DNA of 52,203 nt from Spirochaetaceae bacterium (GTDB lineage Bacteria; Spirochaetota; Spirochaetia; Treponematales; Breznakiellaceae), in assembly GCA_031277165.1 (NCBI GenBank), contig JAISLT010000035.1, forward strand, positions 1 to 52,203. Reading direction: 5' to 3'. Within the stretch, counting starts at the first letter, position 1; each line of letters opens with the position of its first letter. The notes beneath the pieces are model-generated. The model searched no databases, was not told where the DNA came from, and worked only from the letters and a program-made list of their open reading frames with translations. Made by a program: the position numbers and the translations under genes. This document shows positions 34,507 through 41,790 of the stretch, piece by piece.

Positions 34507-34529
34507 CCCAAAACTCTGTTAGTTTTGGG
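34507..34529. repeat. Dispersed hairpin, copy 3 (CCCAAAACT/AGTTTTGGG)
   Basis: CCCAAAACT and AGTTTTGGG are perfect 9-base arms around CTGTT. It lies between the divergent promoters of secA and the lipoprotein gene. The following AAAGCATCC matches the flank of copy 2 (AAAGCTTCC). Confidence 0.65.
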
Positions 34530-34539
34530 AAAGCATCCA

Positions 34540-34570
34540 TTGAAAAAAAAACCAAAACCTTAAATAATAT
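34540..34570 (+). promoter_or_regulatory. Possible promoter of the propeller lipoprotein gene
   Basis: TTGAAA (34540-34545) and TAATAT (34565-34570) are 19 bases apart. The -10 ends five bases before the first possible GTG start (34576), again suggesting a leaderless or nearly leaderless mRNA. The long spacer makes this the weakest of the set. Confidence 0.35.
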
Positions 34571-34575
34571 ATGTA

Positions 34576-35799
34576 GTGGCAGTGATAAAAAAACCGTTTG
34601 CAGGGCAGGTTGCCCCGGTATTTTCCCTTGTGATCCTCTTTTTTTTGGGTTGTTCCCAGGGCCGTATTTCTTCGGTGGCCAGGATGGATCTGTTTAACCT
34701 GGAGATAGGACCCTTGGAAGATCAGGTGAATCTTTCAAGCATCGCCGCCGGCCAGTCCTCCAACAGGACCAGCCTGGCCATGAGGGATGGGCTTTTTTAC
34801 ATCTCCGACACCTCCGGGGGAAAAATAGTCCGGTACAATTCCTACGGGGATCTGCTCTTTGTTATCTACAACGAAGAAACCAGTCCGCCGCCGGTTACCC
34901 TGCGCCGGGGAATTGATGAAGAGGGGATGGTTACCCGCTGGTCCATAGCCTATCCCCTGCGGGAACCGGGGGCCCTGACGGTAGATTCCCGGAAGCATAT
35001 CTATGCCGCGGATAAGGTGGATAACGACAGAAAGTTTATGGATACGGAAACCAACAGCCTGCTGGATAATGTGGTGATCCACTTTAACGATTCGGGGCGG
35101 TTTGTTAATTTTCTTGGTCAGGAAGGGATAGGGGGTAAGCCCTTTTCCCGGATCATGGGGGTCTATGCTTCCCGGGACGACGAAATAGCGGTGGTCTGTC
35201 TTCTTTCTTCGGGGTGGAATATTTATTGGTTTAATTCCGAAGGGACCCTGCTGTACCTGGTGCAGCTGCGGAACGACGGCATCCCCATCCCCGCCGGTTC
35301 CACGGTCCACTATGCTTCCATGGATACGGTGACGGTTTCGCCGGACGACAGAAAGCTCTTTTTTAAGGTGGACTACTACCGGAATTCGGTGGACGAAAGC
35401 AGCAATTCCATCGCCATCCCCGATTCATCGGCGATCTGGATTATGGATGTGGAAACAGGCGCCTATGAGGAACCGGTTTTTGTTCCCTTTTTTGAGTACA
35501 CCACCACGGAAAACGAAAAAAAGGTAACCCAAAAGCTTCCCTATGCCATGCTGGGGGTTATTAAAGATTCCCGGATCTTTTTGTACTTTCCCGTGGACGG
35601 GGGGTATTCTCTGCTGGTATTAACCGCCGGATCCCGGGAACAGCGGCTGGGTTTTATCCAGGTCCGAAACGATGAACTTGAATACAATACCTTTAATCTT
35701 TCTGCCGAGGGGATCCTGTCGGGGCTTTTAGCCACCGAATGGGATGCCCGGCTGGTATGGTGGCGTACCGACCGGCTTTTGGGAGAAATGAGCCTGTGA
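34576..35799 (+). CDS. Lipoprotein with NHL/beta-propeller-like repeats
   Basis: The product is up to 407 residues. GTG codons at 34576 and 34582 are both possible starts and neither has a Shine-Dalgarno site. The second gives MIKKPFAGQVAPVFS, a more typical beginning. A hydrophobic segment ends in a lipobox (LFFLGC). The mature protein has repeated propeller-type strands (SLAMRDGLFYISDTSGGKIV, ALTVDSRKHIYAADKVDN, VTVSPDDRKLFFKVDYY). It is probably anchored to a membrane facing the periplasm or outside. Its function is unknown. The stop overlaps the GTG start of the NAD(P)HX repair gene. Confidence 0.75.
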   Translation: MAVIKKPFAGQVAPVFSLVILFFLGCSQGRISSVARMDLFNLEIGPLEDQVNLSSIAAGQSSNRTSLAMRDGLFYISDTSGGKIVRYNSYGDLLFVIYNEETSPPPVTLRRGIDEEGMVTRWSIAYPLREPGALTVDSRKHIYAADKVDNDRKFMDTETNSLLDNVVIHFNDSGRFVNFLGQEGIGGKPFSRIMGVYASRDDEIAVVCLLSSGWNIYWFNSEGTLLYLVQLRNDGIPIPAGSTVHYASMDTVTVSPDDRKLFFKVDYYRNSVDESSNSIAIPDSSAIWIMDVETGAYEEPVFVPFFEYTTTENEKKVTQKLPYAMLGVIKDSRIFLYFPVDGGYSLLVLTAGSREQRLGFIQVRNDELEYNTFNLSAEGILSGLLATEWDARLVWWRTDRLLGEMSL

Positions 35800-37379
35800 C
35801 CGGCGCCGGTTCGCCGCCGGAAGCCCTGGTTCTCTCCGAAAGCGCCGCGGCCCTGGACCAGGAAGCCTCCGCTTCCTGGGGGCTAAATCCCTTTGCCCTG
35901 GTGGAAGCGGCGGGCCGCTCCTGCGCGGCCGCGATCTTTCCCCTGCTTCGGCGGGGCGAAAGGATACTGGCCTGTGCGGGCCCGGGCAATAACGGCGCCG
36001 ATGCCCTGGTTATGCTCCGGTCCCTGTTGATCAAGGATCCTTCCCTTAGGACCGGGGCGGCGGCCCTGGTAAGCCGTTTTCCCGGACCGGGGGAACAGAG
36101 CCCCCGGTCCGGGGCGATCCGGGCCCTTACCGCCATGGGGACGCCGGTCCTTGCCTGGAACGGAGACGATGCCCCGCTGCGGGACGCTTCCTTAATTATA
36201 GACGGCATTGCCGGTACGGGGATCCGGGGGAGCCTGGAGGGGATCCCCCTGGAAATGGCCGGGGCCCTGGCCGCGCTGGAAGATAAGAACCGGATCCTTT
36301 CGATAGACATACCCTCCGGCGCCGGGGACCGGTGGCGGCCCGGATTCCCCGTGGTGGATTCGGGCTGTACCTTGGCGGTGGAGCCGGTCAAGGCGGCTCT
36401 CTATACCCCGGCTTTACGGCCCCGGTGCGGAACCATTATCCCGGTCCGGGGAATTTTCCCCCCGTCCCTGCTGGAACGGTACCGGGACGCGGATCTTTTG
36501 CACTGGGAGACGGTAAAGGGGACAATTCCTCCGGTACCGCCGGATGCATATAAGTACCACCGGGGGGTAACGGAGATCCATGCGGGGAGCCCCGGTTTTG
36601 CCGGCGCCGCCCGGCTGGCCGCCGCGGGAGCTTCCGCCGCCGGTGCGGGGTTGGTCCGGCTGGTGGTGGACGATGAACTCTACCCCCTCCTGGGCGCTTC
36701 CGCCGGGGGAACCATGGTGATCCCCGCGTCCCGGGCCGGCGGGGGCCGTTTTGCCTGTGACGCGGCACTGCTGGGACCGGGCTGGGGCAGGGAAGGGCGG
36801 CGGGAAGCCCTGGAAGCGGCCCTGGAGGCGGAAGGGACGGGGATTCCCCTGGTGCTGGACGCCGACGGCATAGGGCTGTTAAGCGCCCTCCCGAAGGGAT
36901 CCGGGGAACCGGCCTTTCACCACCGGGCCATCCTTACCCCCCATGTGGGAGAATTGGAGGCCCTTTCGGGGATCCCAAAGGAGCAGCTGCTTTCCGAACC
37001 GGCGCTGATCCAAGATCTGGCCCGGCGCTACCGGGGGGTAATTCTCTTTAAAAGCCATGTGATGGTTCTGGCCGGGGCCGAGGGCAGGCTTGGTTTTGTG
37101 GACGGGATGAACCCGGCCCTGGGGGCCGGGGGAACCGGGGATCTTCTGGCGGGGCTCTGCGCCGCCATTGCCGGACGGCTGCGGGCCGCGGAAAACCGGA
37201 ACGGGGGGAGCTTTGATCCCCGGACCGCCGCCGCCGCCGCCGCCGCACTCCTGGCCGCCGCGGCGGAAAAGAGGGGAAATGTCTTCTTTGATCCCCTGGA
37301 ACTGGCCGGGACCGCCGCAGCCCTGGCTGGAGAGGCCTGGCTGCCGGCCCCCGGCTGGCGAAGATCCGGCGGCGGGTAA
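35796..37379 (+). CDS. nnr: Bifunctional NAD(P)HX epimerase / ADP-dependent dehydratase
   Basis: From the GTG at 35796 the product is 527 residues. GGGAG lies ten bases upstream; the longer frame from 35739 lies inside the lipoprotein gene. The N-terminal YjeF_N domain has AGPGNNGADALVMLR and IIDGIAGTGIRG. The C-terminal YjeF_C (ribokinase-like) domain has AILTPHVGELEALSG, FKSHVMVLAG and the ATP/ADP site NPALGAGGTGDLLAGL. The enzyme repairs hydrated NADH and NADPH. It overlaps the lipoprotein stop by four bases (GTGA), so the two are coupled although functionally unrelated. Confidence 0.93.
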   Translation: MTGAGSPPEALVLSESAAALDQEASASWGLNPFALVEAAGRSCAAAIFPLLRRGERILACAGPGNNGADALVMLRSLLIKDPSLRTGAAALVSRFPGPGEQSPRSGAIRALTAMGTPVLAWNGDDAPLRDASLIIDGIAGTGIRGSLEGIPLEMAGALAALEDKNRILSIDIPSGAGDRWRPGFPVVDSGCTLAVEPVKAALYTPALRPRCGTIIPVRGIFPPSLLERYRDADLLHWETVKGTIPPVPPDAYKYHRGVTEIHAGSPGFAGAARLAAAGASAAGAGLVRLVVDDELYPLLGASAGGTMVIPASRAGGGRFACDAALLGPGWGREGRREALEAALEAEGTGIPLVLDADGIGLLSALPKGSGEPAFHHRAILTPHVGELEALSGIPKEQLLSEPALIQDLARRYRGVILFKSHVMVLAGAEGRLGFVDGMNPALGAGGTGDLLAGLCAAIAGRLRAAENRNGGSFDPRTAAAAAAALLAAAAEKRGNVFFDPLELAGTAAALAGEAWLPAPGWRRSGGG

Positions 37380-37414
37380 GTTCCGGAGGGTTTCTGACGG
37401 TTTTCGGAGGTTGT

Positions 37415-37984
37415 ATGGGCGAAACCCGGCAAAGTGCCGGTACCGGGAAAGAACCGGCCGCAGACGACGGAAGGCAGGTTTTTTACTATTCCCGAGAAGC
37501 GCGGTTACAAAGGGCTTCTCCGGCGGTACAGGATTTGAATAAAACCTCCCCGCCCTTTAAACCCACGCTCTGGAAAACCCTTACCGCGACCCCGCCGCTG
37601 GCCTTTCTGTTTATCTCGATAATAACCCTCTGCGTTACAATTGTTATCCTTTCCCGCATACTTACCGAAGGAACCACCGCAGTCATGGGGGGTAACGAAA
37701 TCACCATTTCCGCCCTGACCCTGGGTGAAAAATCCTATATCACCCTGGAAAAAAACGCCCGGACCGAAGATGCCTATACCGGGGGGGTGGACATGGCGGT
37801 TTCTCTGCCGGCGGAACCGGGGACGGCGCCGCCGGTACAGGGGGAACGGGTGTACTTTACCCTGGAAAACCCGGAATTGTTCCGGTTTTCCGTCCCCTTT
37901 ACGGGAAAAAAAATTCTGATTCTGGTGGAGGTAAAGGATGAGCGGACCCTTTTTACCCTTACTCCCGTTCAACGGGGCCGGTAA
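37415..37984 (+). CDS. Single-pass membrane protein of unknown function
   Basis: The product is 189 residues, with GGAGG a few bases before the ATG. A polar N-terminus of about 60 residues precedes one membrane helix (FLFISIITLCVTIVILSRIL). The outer part has beta-strands (EITISALTLGEKSYITL, RVYFTLENPELFRFSVPF). The N-in, C-out topology is likely. It resembles small envelope proteins common in treponemes, but no named family is recognised. It follows the nnr gene by 35 bases on the same strand. Confidence 0.68.
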   Translation: MGETRQSAGTGKEPAADDGRQVFYYSREARLQRASPAVQDLNKTSPPFKPTLWKTLTATPPLAFLFISIITLCVTIVILSRILTEGTTAVMGGNEITISALTLGEKSYITLEKNARTEDAYTGGVDMAVSLPAEPGTAPPVQGERVYFTLENPELFRFSVPFTGKKILILVEVKDERTLFTLTPVQRGR

Positions 37985-38017
37985 AAAAACACCCCGGAAA
38001 AAAACAATACAATGCGC

Positions 38018-38047
38018 TTGCGGATTCCGCGGCCCCTGTGGTATACT
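38018..38047 (+). promoter_or_regulatory. Promoter of the membrane protein/Nudix pair
   Basis: TTGCGG (38018-38023) and TATACT (38042-38047) are 18 bases apart. The -10 ends nine bases before the ATG at 38057, so the leader would be about three bases. The GAGGG ribosome-site-like sequence lies between -10 and start and would be mostly outside the mRNA. Confidence 0.5.
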
Positions 38048-38056
38048 GAGGGTACG

Positions 38057-38455
38057 ATGCTTCCGGTTTATTTGTTATCAATAGTTATAAATATCCTGGT
38101 GGGCTGTATTTTTGTTTTAGCCGGGGAAGGCTCAAATAAGGTGCTGTCCCTTAGCCTGGATAATGAAGCGGTCCGGCTTGGTCTGGGGCTTGTTTCGGTC
38201 ATAGTGGGGATCCTAAAGGTGCTTTCACCGGTGGCGGGAAATGTCCCGGTGGTGGGCGATCTGGTCCCCGCCTTGGCCAACCTGCTGGGGGGGGGCATTC
38301 TGGTTTTTGAATTCTACCGGAGCCACAGTACCATATCTTCCCCGGCGGCGGAACGGATCGGGGAGCTGGTCGAAAGAAACAAAAGGCTTGCCGGTTTTAT
38401 CTGCATCGTCGTTGCGGTGCTCCACTTTATCTTTTATTCAATCCTCTTTTTATGA
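38057..38455 (+). CDS. Small multi-pass membrane protein
   Basis: From the ATG at 38057 the product is 132 residues. Three to four hydrophobic helices are visible (VYLLSIVINILVGCIFVLA, LGLGLVSVIVGILKVLSPV, VPALANLLGGGILVF, GFICIVVAVLHFIFYSILFL). Upstream codons of the longest frame cross the promoter and are not used. No family is recognised. It overlaps the Nudix gene by four bases (ATGA). Confidence 0.7.
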   Translation: MLPVYLLSIVINILVGCIFVLAGEGSNKVLSLSLDNEAVRLGLGLVSVIVGILKVLSPVAGNVPVVGDLVPALANLLGGGILVFEFYRSHSTISSPAAERIGELVERNKRLAGFICIVVAVLHFIFYSILFL

Positions 38456-38838
38456 AGCTGCGGAACTCCGTGGCGGGGCTTGCCCTGCGGGGAAAGGAAT
38501 TCCTTATTGCCCGGCGGCTCCCCGGCGGAGACCAGGGGGAAAAATGGGAATTTCCCGGGGGTAAGGTCCGGGAAGGGGAGTCCGACGAGGATGCGCTTAT
38601 CCGGGAATTTGAGGAGGAGCTTGCCGCCCCCATACGGGTTCTTTCATACCTGGGGGGCGGGGAATTTGTTCACAGGGACACCCGCTTTACCCTCCGGGCC
38701 TACCGGGTCCAGCTGCTGTGCCGCTCCTTTACCCTTTCGGCCCATTCCCAATGGCGCTGGGCTTCCATGGCGGAGTTAGAAACCCTGGATTTTGCCGATT
38801 CGGACCGGCTGCTCTTTCCTGCCCTAAGCAGAGTTTAG
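38452..38838 (+). CDS. Nudix hydrolase (MutT-like)
   Basis: The product is 128 residues. The Nudix box is GGKVREGESDEDALIREFEEEL, written in two parts as GGKVREGESDED and ALIREFEEEL. The magnesium-binding REFEEE is intact, and the usual glycine after EE.L is alanine. FPGGK precedes it as in MutT, and the C-terminal half (FTLRAYRVQLLC, HSQWRWASMAELETLDF) also resembles MutT/CTP pyrophosphohydrolases. It probably removes damaged nucleotides such as 8-oxo-dGTP, but the substrate is unproven. A perfect 8-bp hairpin (CCGCCGGG/CCCGGCGG, 38867-38886) follows and may help end transcription, though without a T run. Confidence 0.85.
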   Translation: MKLRNSVAGLALRGKEFLIARRLPGGDQGEKWEFPGGKVREGESDEDALIREFEEELAAPIRVLSYLGGGEFVHRDTRFTLRAYRVQLLCRSFTLSAHSQWRWASMAELETLDFADSDRLLFPALSRV

Positions 38839-38894
38839 CGGTCCCTGCAAAACGGATCCCCCAGAACCGCCGGGGCCGCCCGGCGGGGGCCCGT

Positions 38895-38990
38895 GGGCTA
38901 TATGTGAATACGGGCTATGTGAGGATGCGGGCTATATGTGAATACGGGCTATGTGAGGATGCGGACTATATGCGAATGCTGCTATATGCG
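38895..38990. repeat. Minisatellite of a 34-bp unit built from two 17-mers
   Basis: GGGCTATATGTGAATAC followed by GGGCTATGTGAGGATGC occurs twice without change (38895-38928 and 38929-38962). Degenerate 17-mers starting GGACTATATGCGAATGC continue up to the end of the omptin gene. Perfect adjacent copies suggest recent slippage and possible length variation between strains. It lies in the gap between the convergent Nudix and omptin genes. Confidence 0.85.
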
Positions 38991-39986
38991 GATATTAAGG
39001 AAGATGCTTCCCTCAAAAAGTTCCATCCCCGCGCCGCCGCAGTCCAGGGCCACACCGTCGCTTTCATCATCGCCGTTTGATCCGTAGTACTCGACTATCT
39101 CGTTGCCCCTGGTTCCCTTGATACGGCGGTATGAAAAATCCGCTCCGATTCGGAACCGCCGGTTAAAATTAAAGGAAAGGCCCGCGGCCGGTTCAAGATA
39201 AAGGCCCCCTACCAGAAGATCGGTAAAAAGAATTTCCCGGACCATATGATCGTCGATGGCAATGGCGGCCACCAGGGGGCTTATTTTGAAAGAGGCGGAA
39301 AGGGTAAACCGGCCCAGGTTTGCCGCCAGAACAAGCCCGGGGCTTAGGATGAACCAGTGCTGGGAATAGCTTATGCCGCTGCCGTTAAAGGCCTTTTTGG
39401 GAAATGCGGGGTTCCAGGGCTGGTAGGAGCCGCCGGGCGGCGGTACCGATCCGTTTGGTCCGTATTGGGTATAGCCGTCCATGGCTACCATTTTTATAAA
39501 TTGATAATCGAAGGAAAGGGGCAGCTGTACAACAAGGACCTTCCACAGGGGAAAGGAAAAACCGCTGTTAAGATTAAAAAAGAATGCCCCCAGGGTTTTA
39601 TTGTCGTGCGCAGAAAAATGACTTAGGGCTGTTCCATCGGCGGCTATCCAGTCCCGGTCTTCCACCGATCCGGTTTGCATAGGAACAGCCGCCTTAAGGG
39701 ACGAACCTATGAAAAATCCCCAGTCCTGCTGGGGAGACCGGGGGCCAAAAAGAAAATCAAAGCCCTGGTACACCAGGGGTTTCTGTTCCCATTGCAGTTC
39801 ACTTAGGTACCGATCGGTTTCGCTGTTTTGGTATGCAATTTCGTAGAGTGTTCCATACATAAGCCCCGTCCGGGGGGTCAGGGTAAAGGCATAGGGCCGG
39901 TGGAAAAGTTGTATCTGCCCCTGACAGGGAAGGTTTACAAATATTCCAAGGATGACGAAACAGCAAAAAAAGGATAGAATCTTCAT
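38982..39986 (-). CDS. Omptin-like outer-membrane protease
   Basis: The product is 334 residues. A signal peptide (ILSFFCCFVILGIFVNLPCQG) leads into alternating beta-strands of an outer-membrane barrel. The catalytic pairs of omptins can be placed: DRDW (D110, D112) followed by SHFSAHDN, and DDHMVREILF (D245 and H247, a D-x-H pair). These match the Asp83/Asp85 and Asp210/His212 pairs of E. coli OmpT in order and local context. The N-terminal LSELQWEQKPLVYQG also fits the family. Omptins cut surface-exposed or host proteins between basic residues. The promoter ends six bases before the ATG, so the mRNA appears leaderless. The barrel extends about 30 residues beyond classical omptins. Confidence 0.75.
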   Translation of the reverse strand: MKILSFFCCFVILGIFVNLPCQGQIQLFHRPYAFTLTPRTGLMYGTLYEIAYQNSETDRYLSELQWEQKPLVYQGFDFLFGPRSPQQDWGFFIGSSLKAAVPMQTGSVEDRDWIAADGTALSHFSAHDNKTLGAFFFNLNSGFSFPLWKVLVVQLPLSFDYQFIKMVAMDGYTQYGPNGSVPPPGGSYQPWNPAFPKKAFNGSGISYSQHWFILSPGLVLAANLGRFTLSASFKISPLVAAIAIDDHMVREILFTDLLVGGLYLEPAAGLSFNFNRRFRIGADFSYRRIKGTRGNEIVEYYGSNGDDESDGVALDCGGAGMELFEGSIFLNIRI

Positions 39987-39989
39987 CGT

Positions 39990-40442
39990 ATGAGTATAGG
40001 GTCAAAGAAGCATACTAGTCAACAATTCCGCCGTAAACGGAGCCCCAGGGGGGGGGTCGGGGCAAAACAGGGTCCGCATCCGGCCGGCCTGGTTCGCCCC
40101 CTTTTTTTGGCGGCGCTTTTTGTCTTGCTCTGGGCATGTTCCCCCCGGGTGGAGATTCTTCCCCCCTCCACCCCCCCCCTTTCCCGGACCGTATTGGGTT
40201 ACGGGGTGGTAACGGTTTCATATACCAGGGTTTTTGACGAGCCCAGCAATAACGGGGTAGTCCTGGGATACGTGCGGGAACGGACCGTTCTTACAATTTT
40301 AGAGCGCCGCCTTATCCGGGAGGGGGACTCCCTAAACTACTGGGTTCTTACCGGGGGAAACTACCGGGGCTGGCTTCCGGAATCGGTACTTGAATTATAC
40401 GACAACGAGGGCAAGGCCGCCACCGCCGCATCTTCCCCCTGA
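39990..40442 (+). CDS. Lipoprotein with SH3-type domain
   Basis: The product is 150 residues from the ATG at 39990. About 30 polar, basic residues precede a hydrophobic segment ending in the lipobox VLLWAC. The mature domain (VTVSYTRVFDEPSNNGVVLGYVRE, YWVLTGGNYRGWLPESVLELY) is a bacterial SH3-like domain, usually a peptidoglycan- or protein-binding module. The N-terminus is long for a signal peptide and overlaps the divergent omptin promoter, so the true start may lie further in. The 3' end overlaps rlmN by 82 bases in convergent orientation. Confidence 0.65.
   Translation: MSIGSKKHTSQQFRRKRSPRGGVGAKQGPHPAGLVRPLFLAALFVLLWACSPRVEILPPSTPPLSRTVLGYGVVTVSYTRVFDEPSNNGVVLGYVRERTVLTILERRLIREGDSLNYWVLTGGNYRGWLPESVLELYDNEGKAATAASSP
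39993..40022 (-). promoter_or_regulatory. Promoter giving a leaderless omptin mRNA
   Basis: Minus-strand TTGACT (40022-40017) and TATACT (39998-39993) are 18 bases apart. Exactly six bases lie between the -10 and the ATG at 39986, so the start of transcription should be the A of ATG. It lies inside the first codons of the divergent SH3 gene. Confidence 0.65.
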
Positions 40443-41509
40443 GCCGGAAGGGTCCCCAGCTGTCCGCAGGCTCCGCAGATGCTCCGGCCCCGGCGGTACC
40501 GGGTGCTTACCCCTAGGCCCCGGCTTTCCAGCATGCGGCGGAATCGGGCGATTTCTTCCGGCGGGGGTTTTCTTAGGGCCTGTTTGTCAAAGTCCAGTCC
40601 TTCCACGGGGTTCCAGGGGATTAGGTTCACCACCACGGAAAGTCCCCGGGCAAAGTCCGCCAGGGCCTGGGCATCGGCCCCGGTGGTGTTAATTCCCCCC
40701 AGCAGCACCGCTTCCAGGGTGATCCGCCGTTTTATCTTTTTTTGATACAGTTCCAGGGCTTCTTTTATCCTGTCCAGGGGATCCCCCGCGGAACCGGGCA
40801 TAAGACGGCGCCGCAGTTCCTCCCTGGCGGTGGTAATGGAAAGGGCCAGATCTGTCCAGGGGCCATTTTTTGCCATATCCAGAATGCCCCGGTACACCCC
40901 CGAGGTGGACAGGGTGATCTTCCGCTTTGAAAAACCAAAACCCCGGGGATCGCAGAGAATGTCCAGGGCCTCTCGCAGGGCCGGAAGGTTAAGCAGGGGT
41001 TCCCCCATGCCCATTATCACCATCCGGGATATCCGCTTCCCCCTGTCCCGGACCAGATCCGAAAGGGCCAGCACCTGGTCTACGATTTCCCCCGTTTCCA
41101 GGTTTCTAAAAAAACCGATGGATCCGGTTTTACAAAAGACACAGCCCAGGGGGCACCCCGCCTGGGTGGAAAGGCAGGCGGTAAGCCGATCCCCCGGTTC
41201 AGACACAAGCAGCACCGTTTCTACCGATGCGCCGCCGGCAAGACCCATCCGCAGTTTTACGGTGCCGTCCCGGTCTTCCTGTTTTTCCAGGGTGGTACTG
41301 CCGCGGATACTGAACCGTTCCGCCAGTGTTTCCCGTAGGGGACCGGGAAGGTTTGTCATCTCCGCAAAGGAACGGGCCCCCCGGCTTATCCGGGAAAAAA
41401 TTTGTCCCGCCCTGTACGGGGCATCCCCCGGCAGACCCGCCAGGGTCCTTTCCAATTCCTGAATGTTCATCCCGGAAAGGGCCGGCCTAATGTGCTGCGT
41501 TTCACCCAT
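40361..41509 (-). CDS. rlmN: 23S rRNA (adenine(2503)-C(2))-methyltransferase RlmN
   Basis: The product is 382 residues. It is a radical-SAM enzyme that methylates A2503 of 23S rRNA and A37 of some tRNAs. The iron-sulfur cluster motif is CPLGCVFC (C119, C123, C126). GMGEPLLN, ITLSTSGV and LIPWNPVEG follow, and the C-terminal methyl-carrying cysteine lies in SICGACGQL. An AGGGG site precedes the ATG at 41509. About 30 residues after CGQL (ending SSTDSGSQPR) extend beyond the usual end and overlap the SH3 lipoprotein gene. Confidence 0.95.
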   Translation of the reverse strand: MGETQHIRPALSGMNIQELERTLAGLPGDAPYRAGQIFSRISRGARSFAEMTNLPGPLRETLAERFSIRGSTTLEKQEDRDGTVKLRMGLAGGASVETVLLVSEPGDRLTACLSTQAGCPLGCVFCKTGSIGFFRNLETGEIVDQVLALSDLVRDRGKRISRMVIMGMGEPLLNLPALREALDILCDPRGFGFSKRKITLSTSGVYRGILDMAKNGPWTDLALSITTAREELRRRLMPGSAGDPLDRIKEALELYQKKIKRRITLEAVLLGGINTTGADAQALADFARGLSVVVNLIPWNPVEGLDFDKQALRKPPPEEIARFRRMLESRGLGVSTRYRRGRSICGACGQLGTLPAQGEDAAVAALPSLSYNSSTDSGSQPR

Positions 41510-41534
41510 AAAACCCCTAGAATCTCCTGGCAGG

Positions 41535-41574
41535 CGATTTTTTACTCTTCAAATTCCATCGGACCAAAGGTCCG
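41535..41574 (-). repeat. Dispersed repeat, copy 3 (inverted)
   Basis: Read on the minus strand, CGGACCTTTGGTCCG (41574-41560) is followed by GATGGAATTTGAAGAG and TAAAAAATCGCC, matching 8009-8049 and 8499-8539. This third copy lies 33 kb away, upstream of rlmN, showing that the element is dispersed. Confidence 0.7.
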
Positions 41575-41638
41575 CGGCAGCCCCATAAGCTGCAAGCACA
41601 ACAGGACACTAGCAGCTTGATTCGAACACGGGTCCATA

Positions 41639-41668
41639 CCCCGCCCTTCAGGGCGAGGAGTGTCATTA
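41639..41668 (+). mobile_element. Possible IS200/IS605 right-end remnant
   Basis: A hairpin CCCCGCCC/GGGCGAGG with a TTCA loop (41639-41658) is followed by AGTGTCATTAG. Such a hairpin plus a TGTCA-like tail is typical of the right end of IS200/IS605 elements. The frame before it reads TRVHTPPF, reminiscent of a TnpB tail. No transposase core is present, so at most a scar remains. Confidence 0.35.
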
Positions 41669-41710
41669 GGCTAAAAAGCATTTTTAAGAATTTTACCACA
41701 AAGGCGAAGT

Positions 41711-41725
41711 CGAACCAAAGGTTCG
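41711..41725. repeat. Hairpin CGAACC/GGTTCG, compensatory variant of the dispersed palindrome
   Basis: CGAACCAAAGGTTCG has the same layout (6-bp arms, AAA loop) as CGGACCAAAGGTCCG at 41560-41574 but with a G-to-A change in one arm matched by C-to-T in the other. The stretch around it (41680-41760) is AT-rich and non-coding. Confidence 0.5.
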
Positions 41726-41790
41726 TTGGTGGTTTATATTCTTTTTCTCGTCTTTTTTCGCTTGTCACGTCATTTAGTGTAATCAAGCTG

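Noticed and set aside
35693-36391. 232-residue frame antisense to the lipoprotein and nnr genes
   Set aside because: It is a shadow frame of low complexity over two well-supported genes.
38895-38990. Possible CRISPR array
   Set aside because: The units are contiguous tandem repeats without unique spacers, so this is a minisatellite.
40830-41462. 210-residue frame antisense to rlmN
   Set aside because: It is a shadow of a certain radical-SAM gene.
41610-41640. TTCGAAC sequence resembling a tRNA T-loop
   Set aside because: No acceptor, D or anticodon arm can be formed around it. It lies in a repeat-rich gap.
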